DNA from: Heliocidaris erythrogramma
Lineage: Eukaryota; Echinodermata; Echinoidea; Camarodonta; Echinometridae
Direction: 5' to 3'
Length of the DNA: 64,000 bases
Assembly: GCA_025617745.1 (NCBI GenBank)
Contig: CM046862.1
Location: 53,633,097-53,697,096, forward strand
In this document: piece after piece, positions 56,495 through 64,000 of the stretch
Position numbering within the stretch: position 1 is the stretch's first letter
Layout of the letters: every line of letters starts with the position of its first letter
Notes under the pieces: generated by a model
What the model was told of the DNA's origin: nothing
The model's database searches: none
The model's input: the letters and a program-made list of their open reading frames with translations, nothing else
Program-made: the position numbers and the translations under genes

Positions 56495-56660
56495 TGTAAA
56501 AATGCCAGAGGTAAAAATGCCAGAGGTAAAAATGCCAGTGGTAAAAATGCCAGAGGTAAAAATGCCAGAGGTAAAAATGCCAGAGGTAAAAAATGCCAGA
56601 GGAATAAATGCCAGAGGAATAAATGCCAGAGGAATAAATGCCAGAGGTAAAAAAATGCTA
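56495..56660 (+). repeat. 15-bp minisatellite, left array
   Basis: About 11 copies of GTAAAAATGCCAGAG with variants (GAATAAATGCCAGAG). The MPEVK repeat peptide frame is a by-product of the 15-bp period. Confidence 0.95.
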
Positions 56661-57466
56661 GTACCCCCCCCCCCCCCCCGATATAGCATGCATGTATTGT
56701 TTGCCACTCGCTTTCAGTTGACGACCCTTTTTTTGTTAAAAACTTCAATATTATATTCTTTTTCACTTTTAATTCAGTTTGAATACGTCTGCATCTTGTT
56801 CATAACTTAATATGCATGAGCCCCCCCCCCCCCCCTTCCCCCGTATTAATGTTGACGAGGCCGTAATGCTCGATGTTTGTGTGACGGCCTGTACATTTGC
56901 TGAAGAAGGGATAACTGAAAAAAAAAGTGCAGGTACAAGTACAGATAACGAAAAACAAACTAGTCAAGATAATTTGGTACAGGTACAGGTATTGTGTCCT
57001 TAAGTTATACAGTTAGTATCATGATGCGGGGGCATCTCGTTTTTCCGAAGGTTCATATTTCCGAAACACTAATTTCCCATGCCTGGGGGTTCAAAATTCC
57101 GAACATTTGTTGCATTATTCCTAAGGTTCCAAAGGTTCATAATTCCGAAAAGGTTCATATTTACCCACAAAAGGACTGTCCCACATTAGGGTGATGTCAT
57201 TTTTGCATACCTCCTTTCCCTTCTCTAAACCTAAAATTCAGTTGCAGACTTCCTTCTCGTTCCAAATTCCATTCGGGATAATGAAATCGTACGTCGATTA
57301 AAAAAATGCCGGGTCTACGATCTGGAGTCCAGAGTCCAACAGTTCGACAAGAAAAACGCAGTCAAACCAAAAAGTCTAAAAAGTAAAATAGAAGCAGATG
57401 TCAGGTCTGCTTCTTGACCTTTATATTTCACCTCTTGATTTTTTACCTATATTCTCCTAGTATGCA

Positions 57467-57634
57467 GCTGGCATTTTTTTTCCTCTGGCATTTTTACCCC
57501 TGGCATTTTTACCTCTGGCTTTTTTACCTCTGGCATTTTTACCTTTGGCATTTTTACCTCTGGCATTTTTACCTCTGGCATTTTTACCTCTGGCATTTTT
57601 ACCTCTGGCATTTTTTCCTCTGGCATTTTTACCT
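57467..57634 (-). repeat. 15-bp minisatellite, right array in inverted orientation
   Basis: About 12 copies of CTCTGGCATTTTTAC, the exact reverse complement of the left array unit, 800 bp away. Both arrays are bordered by a C-run on their right (56665 and 57653). Confidence 0.95.
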
Positions 57635-58989
57635 GGCACCGTTCTTTCATTCCCCCCCCCCCCCTCCATTACAGCACTGATTTGTTTTGTACCCTTCCTT
57701 AAATAATATTGAATCCCTCTTCTATTCAGAATTATTCACGCGACGTCTGCTGAGAGGTATAGGCTATGACATATACCATTTCATCTGGCTCTCTACAGAT
57801 CTTTGTGGCATTTGCCTGATCGCTTATCCAGGGAAAAGGAAAAAGGAGAAGAAAAAGATGAATAAATGCACTTATAATAAGTAGATAGAATAGAAAAATA
57901 AATATATAAAAAATATAAGAGACATTGCGGCAGTTCCACTGCGGCACACGCATCTGTATAACCCCCCCCCCCCCCCCCCCCCCCCCCCGCCTCCTCCCTT
58001 CCGACAGCAACAAAATCAGATCATGCACCAGCAGCCAGATAATCCCCTGCCTCCTCCCCCCCCAAAAAAAAAAATAAAAAAATAAAAAAAAAAAAGTCTA
58101 TTAAAACAAAATAATAAAATTAATTAAATTTTTTTTTTTTAAATGGGTCTTCTTTTTGTTTCTTGTTAGAGAATTTTCACTTGTCCCCCTCCCACTTCCA
58201 GGACCAGATAATCTTGGATCCACCACTGCCTAAACACTAAACTTCAGTAATAGACAGTATCAACAGAACCCCCTCCCACACACATACACAAAACACACAA
58301 TTATTATAGCCCTTCGAAACAAAAATCAAACATCCAGCAATTAAAGGTTGCAATCCACCATTACACTTCATTCTTTAAGCACAGTCCTTCTAAAGAAAAT
58401 TATTGTGCCTGCATCTCTATCACCATCACCACATCTTTCACAAAATTATGGAAAATATAACAAGAAATGTTTTTCAGTGTGAAATTACCTTTATTAAGAT
58501 AACTCAATTATCAACATCATTAAAAAAACAATGCTCTCTTCAAATGCAATATCAGAATAGATTATAATGTTTGGTTCATGGGCAACAACTCATGAGGTGG
58601 GGTCTATACTAATATCCATTTTTGTAATTTTACAAGCAAACAATTCTACATCTTTTAGTGACATAAAAGTGGATTGTAGTGTATATCCATGTGCAGCCTT
58701 TCATAATTTAAAAGACATAACATTACAGCCCAAACTAATATGAGTAGATGGTTCAAACAGTTGTTTTAGCAATTTGGGGGTGGGGCTGAAACTCCCTAGC
58801 CATTGACTTATCTGCCTTGAAAATGCCCCAGAATGGTGAAAGGGATTACCACTTCAAGGTTCAAAGTTCAAGATTATATAAAATTCGCTTCAATTCAATT
58901 CAATTTTATTTTTCATTTCATCAGAATCATACAATATTTTATATTGTATGATTATAACAGAATAAAATACGAGAAATACGACTTTTTGT

Positions 58990-59390
58990 TGACATCACGA
59001 AATTCATTATGTAAAATGTCATGATTAAATCGGAATGCACTATTTCTGCTTACAATTATTGATACAATAAGCATTAATGATGATTTAAAAAAAAAATTAC
59101 TAATGTAGTCATGCCACAATTTTCAAAAACTTTTTCTAATGTACAATGGAAATAAAAAGAAAATTATTTATTTTCGTTTTCGTTTTATTCACAGACTAAA
59201 ACAGCATTAGCTTGAGGTGACATGACAACTGACCGTGCCTAACATTAAAAAGTTTTGATGAAATATGTGAAGTATGAAAAGAATGTCAAACTATGTGTAC
59301 CTATAAGAGGGACACTGGTAGTCAATGTCATGGCTTTTATCGTATCAAAAATACATATTTTTGGGTGTATCTATAAAGAGGCTATAGGAG
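58990..59390 (+). repeat. Shared internal block B, copy in the 6-kb element
   Basis: Same-strand, diverged match to 45520-45948. It carries TGTGTGACATGACA-type and GACCGTGCCTAACATTAA sequence and ends GGGTGTATCTATAAAG, the equivalent of the empty mariner insertion site. Confidence 0.65.
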
Positions 59391-59574
59391 TGAAATGTTA
59401 ACTGCCTGCAATACCCCACCCCCTCCCCCTCAAAAAAGGTCATATTTATTACAAAAAGAAAGGGAAAGAAATATTAAACTTGATGTAAAATGTAGACTTG
59501 GTTTTCGGGAAGACAATTGGTACATTTCTAGTTTTATGCCACATATGTTTTTGTTTTCTTATTTTTTCCTTGAT

Positions 59575-60040
59575 AGTCTACATGTAGTAGACATGTACAT
59601 TTAGGTTTAAATCTTAACAGAAGTAAATATTTTTATCTTCTATTCCAAATTAGATCCTAGACCTAGACCTCTAGTAACTAAACAGGTACTCTCAACATAA
59701 TCTACATTACTTTTTTGAACGTAGACTATACTCTGTAGGGTCTCCAGAAAAGATGTACATGTCTATTAAACTTAAGTCTAAAAATTATAATCTAATCTAG
59801 TAACAGAGCTTACTGGACTAGGCTATGACTATGTCAAAATTAAAGAAACAAATCATAAGGTTTTAGAGGTCTCTATTTTCCAAAATCAAGTTTACCTTGC
59901 CAGTTCAACTTGGGTTTCCTGCAGTGAGTAGATGACAAAGTCTACAGGTATCACGATATAGGATGATCTGGTCCTGGTCCCATTGCATTACTTTAGTCCA
60001 TTTTACCATAGATAGCTCTGTAATTAAAAGAGAACAGATA
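59575..60040 (-). repeat. Shared internal block A, copy in the 6-kb element
   Basis: Reverse-complement match to 44255-44800. On the minus strand, TTTTAATTACAG|AGCTATC (about 60015) leads into a short frame starting ATGGTAAAATGG and containing WDQDQIILYRDTCRLCHLL up to a TGA, with CAAG|GTAAAC (about 59895) as a donor-like site. It looks like an exon, but I recognise no domain. Confidence 0.55.
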
Positions 60041-60896
60041 AGATTCTGGTGGTAATAAAAGCATAGTACAGTCTAGATTATCATAATTACAGATATTTCA
60101 CTTAACATAAATCATAAGCCTGGGGTGCCCCTAAGTTTAACCCTTACTAGGGTTTAATACTAGTGGTAGACTCAATTTACCGGTATGCCTAATGCCACGG
60201 TACTTAGGGTAATTAAGCACCATGCGGTCCATGGCATTAGGACCCAGGCATAAATCTAGTCGACCGAGGGCCCTGGCCCCTGGACCTGCACAGATTAACC
60301 CTCTCATCTTACTCTCAGACTTCTTGGAGGATAGATCACATTTCACTTTGTTTTTAATTGATCTTGACTTCAGTAAAAAAAAAAAGTGTCGGTATAAAAT
60401 ATTTGCTGAGGGAAAAGTGAGAGGATCAATTGATGGAAGCTTGGGCTTTTAGTTTTACTTTTAGCCTTTTCAATATATTGCACATAAATAGGACAGACTG
60501 AAATAAAATCACACTATGAATTAGACAGAAATAACCGTCAGTTATGGGGAATTATTCATATTTAAAACGTATTTGTCAACCTTCCCCATAGACATAGTGA
60601 GCCATACGTAGTCTCAGACTCAGTGGCACAACCGACGATACAGAGTCAGACTCAGAGAGACTGAGACTGTGACTGTGACTCCAAGTCTGATTGAAGACAG
60701 CTTTTGGTATAGGGCCTAACTCTAAGTTAACTACGAATTAGCAGCTCTTTATCAAGTATTGACCAAAAGCTTCAGTCTCTCTGTATCGTCGGTTGTTCAA
60801 CTTAGGCTAAATCTGGCTCCACTGCACTGACCTCCGTGGAAGCTTGACAAATGTCAATTTTAATAAATGATTCTCTACAACATAGTCATAGGGCTA

Positions 60897-61318
60897 GGTC
60901 TAGGCTAGACCGAAAAGTCTCTCGTTCGTTAGCCTCTTATTTGGATAGGGTCGGCCCTTCACTCGCCTGTGCAAACTCACTGTCAGCCGCTTGACAGTAT
61001 GCATGCCGTTTTTCAAAATCGTATTATTCACATTTTAACAATATTTGTGTAAATTAAATAGATTAGGCCTAGGCTCTATACTTAAACAAACATGTTCAAC
61101 TTACCAATTTTATTGTTTTATTCCTTTTCATGCTCCTTTTTCAGGTAATTCAGGGTCCAAGTTGTTCTCGGTTTGAAAATCTTACGCTGCATTCAAACTG
61201 TATAGTGTGTAAGTTAATGTGTATTCGGTTTGCACAGGCGAGTGAATGGAGCGTTTCTGTCTCTAAGTGAAGAGCTAACGAACGAGAGACAGAATTTTCG
61301 GTCTAGGCCTAGGCTAGC
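60897..61318. repeat. Foldback inside the 6-kb element
   Basis: GGTCTAGGCTAGACCGAAAA, TCTCTCGTTCGTTAGC and CACTCGCCTGTGCAAAC (60897-60975) pair with GTTTGCACAGGCGAGTG, GCTAACGAACGAGAGA and TTTTCGGTCTAGGCCTAGGC (61228-61318). The loop is about 250 bp. Confidence 0.75.
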
Positions 61319-61822
61319 CCTCTGTCTAGATATCAAGTAGGCCTAGGCCTACAACATGAAAATCAATATATGGGACCATCATCTTGTCATCGCTAGCGGC
61401 GTTTCATTTTCCCCGACCAATGGGATAATTGGAATAAATAAAAATTATATCTTTATTGACATTATGCAGCATAATCAAAATATACTTCAAAACTTTCTGC
61501 AGCCATTGGTAACAAACATATCACAAGAAATAACTTAAATCGACATAAAAACACAACTTTGTAACTTACCAAGGAGATGTTCGTCGAGCTTTTCTCAATT
61601 TCAACAAATGACAAAAGTGCACTCAATTGTGACGTCATATTTATAGCAAAATCAGTTTAGCGTCGAGATATTTGAGCGGACGGTAAAATGGGCCAGAACC
61701 GTCCTGAAAATTGGAGGACGCGAGATCGATTGGGAAAAATTGTCTCGCGCATGCGCAGAACAACCTCTCTTGGCTAATAGGCGCGTCACAGAAGTAGCGT
61801 CGCAGATCTAAAGCAGCCTATT

Positions 61823-63652
61823 ATCATGACATAACTCCCCTTGGATATTAATAACATTCTCTTTAATATTCTTTTGTTTGTTTTTACAACCTAAATATTT
61901 CAGATTCTTCCACAACTTTTTAGAATCATTTTTATGCTCATCAGTTTAATTTTGGTAGTATTCATCTTTAGCCTGTCTCACTTTTCTTTGCACCAAATTA
62001 CGTAAAAGTTTATATTTCTTTTCTAATTCTAAATTACCACAATCCTTTTTCATTCCTTTAAAAGCTATATTTCTTTGTCTTATTAACGAAATAATTTCAG
62101 CATTCATCCACTTATCGGTTCTTTGTTTAATTCTTACTTGTTTTAATGGAGCACATTTCTCAACTATAGACATGAAAATATTTTTGAAAATTGACCATGC
62201 AGTATTTACTTCTTTACATTCTAATATCAGACCAATTGACTCGAGATAAAACATTATTAAAATCATCTATACAATAGTTTCTCATACACCGAATATTTAT
62301 ATTTCTATGCTGTTTGAATACAGGTCTTATTAGCTTCCTAGAGCAGTAGGTTAGAAAATGATCACTTAGGCCAATTTCGATAACACCACTTTGACAAATA
62401 TTTTCTTCTTTACTGCTGATTACATGGTCTATTAATGATGAAGTGGCCGATGTTGTTCGAGTGGGTTTAGTTATAAGTTGACTCAAACCATTTAAATTCA
62501 AAATATTCTTGTATTTTTTTGATAATGAAGACTGCTGCAAAAGGCAGATATTCATGTCCCCTAAAATTATAACCTCATCATCTTTTGTTAATTTATCCAA
62601 GGTGTCAGTGAGATATTCAATAAAATAATGATCTGTAGGGGGTCTGTACACAACACCTAGAGTAATGGGTTTTGTATGGGGTAATAGAATGTCAATCCAT
62701 AACGATTCAATATCATTTTGTGTAAGATCTTCTCGTACGTTAAATGCAATATCATTTCTAATATAAAGACAGACTCCACCACCATTTTCTCCTACACGGT
62801 CTCGTCTTAAAATACAATATCCATCGATACAAACTTCTTCATCGTTCACGGAAGAGTTTAACCACGTTTCTGTGATTGCAATTACAGAGATTCTATTTTG
62901 GGAGAAAAGGAGTCGTAGTTCAGGTATTTTAAACAGAATTGATCTAACATTCAAATGAACAAGATGCAACCCTTTACCATTAAAAGTATCATTAAATGAT
63001 TCATATAAAGCGCTTTCATCAACAGTATTCTGTATTCTAACTTCAGGGATAGGAGGTAAAATTGGTTGAGAGGGTTGAATATCTTCACAGGATTGAGTAA
63101 AAAGGGAGTCACAAAAAGGTGGTAATGAGCACGTCAAACAGACCCAATTTTCATTGGGGTTATGATATAACCTGGTATACTCAGAGAGAGAGATTTCAAG
63201 ACATTTAGTATGGTACCACTTTTGGCAGGTGGAACACAATAGGCCATGTTGGTTGTTTTTTACGGGTTTATCACATTTACCGCAAGGAAATTTGTAGTTT
63301 GGACCGAGATTAGTTTCTACGTCACTAGATAGGAAAAGACGATAAAATATTTGATTATTTGTCTGAAATAACGTAGTTTGAAAGGTGGCCACAGAGTTCT
63401 GATAATACAAAATTCGGGAGTGAAAGTATTTTAAGCGTTTAAATGATTTTAGCGTAGCATATATATATTCAAAACTAGATGCAACCCCGCAAGAACATAA
63501 ACACGAAATTAAAAAATAAAATACAAGAAAGTTCATGACACCTTGAAAGTTCATGACACCATGAACATGAAAGTTCATGATACCTCTGTCGATTGATATG
63601 AGGAAACTACGTTTTATCGCGTGATTACCTTTCGACCGATCTAACAGCAAGA
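61823..63652 (-). pseudogene. CR1-like LINE, 5' half: 2A-like motif, PHD finger, APE endonuclease
   Basis: A 478-codon frame (63650-62214). It has a hydrophobic N-terminal stretch (residues ~38-57), a 2A-like motif (103-117), a PHD-type C4HC3 zinc finger (Cys123, 126, 139, 142, His147, Cys150, 171, 174), then an apurinic endonuclease: HLNVRS (Asn234), ITETWL (Glu261), NGGGVCLYIR, VVYRPP (Tyr335), GDMN (Asp365), IDHV (Asp408), LSDHF (Asp430/His431). A frameshift at about 62230 leads to the linker (VEKCAPLKQ, DKWMNAEIISLIRQRN). One in-frame TAA follows DEYYQN (about 61949), then KLWKNLKYLGCKN and ELCHDN up to the inserted element. The APE catalytic set is complete, but frameshift, stop and insertion make the copy dead. 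Confidence 0.85.
63300..63344 (-). other. Degenerate 2A-like (StopGo) motif in the LINE ORF
   Basis: The residues are FYRLFLSSDVETNLGP just upstream of the PHD finger. 2A sequences end D(V/I)ExNPG|P and are known from APE-type LINEs of sea urchins and other invertebrates. Here the first conserved Pro is Leu (NLGP), so ribosome skipping is probably lost. Confidence 0.65.
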
Positions 63653-63654
63653 TT

Positions 63655-64000
63655 CTTAGTATGTGGAATATAATTACTACTAACTGACACGTTTAACGTT
63701 GACAGTGAGGTACTAAACTATCTCTATTATTTCACACAAATATGAATTAAATGAAAGGTCTACACGTTTATCAAGATAAGACAAATATTACACTTATGAA
63801 ATTTCTCAGTATGTAAATCCCAGTTGTAAAGCCGGTGATATAGATTTTATCACAATTGAAAAGGAAAAACAGCAGAAGAATGGTATTTCATTTAGCGAAT
63901 CGAATAACCAGGATTCCAATAGCATGGATACTTACTGTCTGTGCAACGTAGATCAGAGTCAGGAGAAAAGAGATTAAGAGCAATATTATTGTACATTACG
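63655..64000 (+). repeat. Exon-like repeat, segment 6 (cut by window end)
   Basis: Begins in the branch-point block (TACTACTAACTGACACG, GTTGACAG|TGAGG at about 63705). It continues through CGAATCGAATAACCAGGATT and GCAACGTAGATCAGAG, and leaves the window in the spacer. It follows directly after the LINE 5' end, so the array flanks the LINE on this side too. Confidence 0.8.

Larger units (their letters stand above)
55808..61819. mobile_element. 6012-bp TIR element splitting the CR1-like LINE
   Basis: Both ends start AGGCTGCTTTAGATCTGCGA and are identical for 25 bp, with similarity to about 41 bp (GTGACGCGCC). ATT at 55805-55807 and 61820-61822 is a 3-bp target duplication. Removing the element plus one ATT joins the LINE codons for ELCHDN directly to MRIANEF in frame. 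A 3-bp duplication fits PIF/Harbinger or CACTA-type elements; no transposase is visible, so it is non-autonomous. The interior has homopolymers (G-run 56224, C-runs 56665, 56821, 57653 and 57961), two inverted minisatellites and blocks shared with the 7.9-kb element. Confidence 0.85.

Noticed and set aside
56433..56810. Open frame with MPEVK repeats, and its inverted counterpart near 57.5 kb
   Set aside because: Produced by the 15-bp minisatellite period. All three frames on both strands read through; no flanking coding sequence.
56495..57634. CRISPR-like array of short repeats
   Set aside because: The 15-bp units abut with no spacers; the context is eukaryotic and inside a transposable element.
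1..64000. rRNA, tRNA or bacterial operon features
   Set aside because: No matching conserved segments or ribosome-binding-site/ORF organisation were seen on either strand, though a by-eye search cannot fully exclude a tRNA.

Overview
The window looks like repeat-rich nuclear DNA of a marine invertebrate animal. The reasons are its dense nested mobile elements, many AAT/ATG microsatellites, long C or G homopolymers, and the combination of a CR1-like LINE carrying a 2A-like motif, restriction-like-endonuclease (RLE) LINEs and a Penelope-like element. An echinoderm is my best guess, at low confidence. I see no complete host gene, no rRNA or tRNA and nothing bacterial. At most there are two weak candidate first exons (32.42 kb on + and 35.81 kb on -).

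The oldest layer is a repeat of about 400-450 bp (about 30 copies) at 1-2155, 4281-5040 (and its two duplicates), 33.44-33.87, 36.95-42.08, 50.01-53.15 and 63.66-64.0 kb. Each unit has a strong plus-strand 3' splice-site motif: a TACTAAC-type branch point followed by TTTACAG. A reading frame rich in tyrosine and acidic residues follows and runs to a stop in the better copies. I read it as a decayed tandem array of a coding terminal exon. Almost every other element in the window is inserted into it.

3.05-21.58 kb is a recent, nearly identical tandem triplication (units of 4694, 6915 and 6913 bp). Each unit holds a fragment of an APE-type LINE (-), two exon-like repeats, a C/A homopolymer tract, pogo-like MITEs with a hairpin module, an RLE-LINE remnant (+) and a foldback MITE. 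A 4-bp GAGA microhomology marks the junction. Unit 1 lacks 2217 bp that lie between two short direct repeats in units 2 and 3.

21.58-24.18 kb is a second RLE LINE whose RT core is replaced by the 3' end of a Penelope-like element with an open GIY-YIG domain. 24.2-26.85 kb is a tandem run of pogo-like MITE plus hairpin modules. 26.85-28.95 kb shows nothing recognisable. 29.57-36.9 kb is a patchwork: a ~180-bp tandem repeat, a hAT-like element with a duplicated 3' end, foldbacks and a purine-rich tract.

42.08-50.01 kb is one 7.9-kb element with ~2-kb inverted terminal arms. It contains a broken Tc1/mariner-type transposase and several smaller insertions. 53.74-63.65 kb is a CR1-like LINE on the minus strand: 2A-like motif, PHD finger, APE endonuclease, RT with YADD. 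It is split by a 6012-bp TIR element whose 3-bp target duplication (ATT) and removal-restored reading frame are both visible. The 7.9-kb and 6.0-kb elements share internal sequence blocks.
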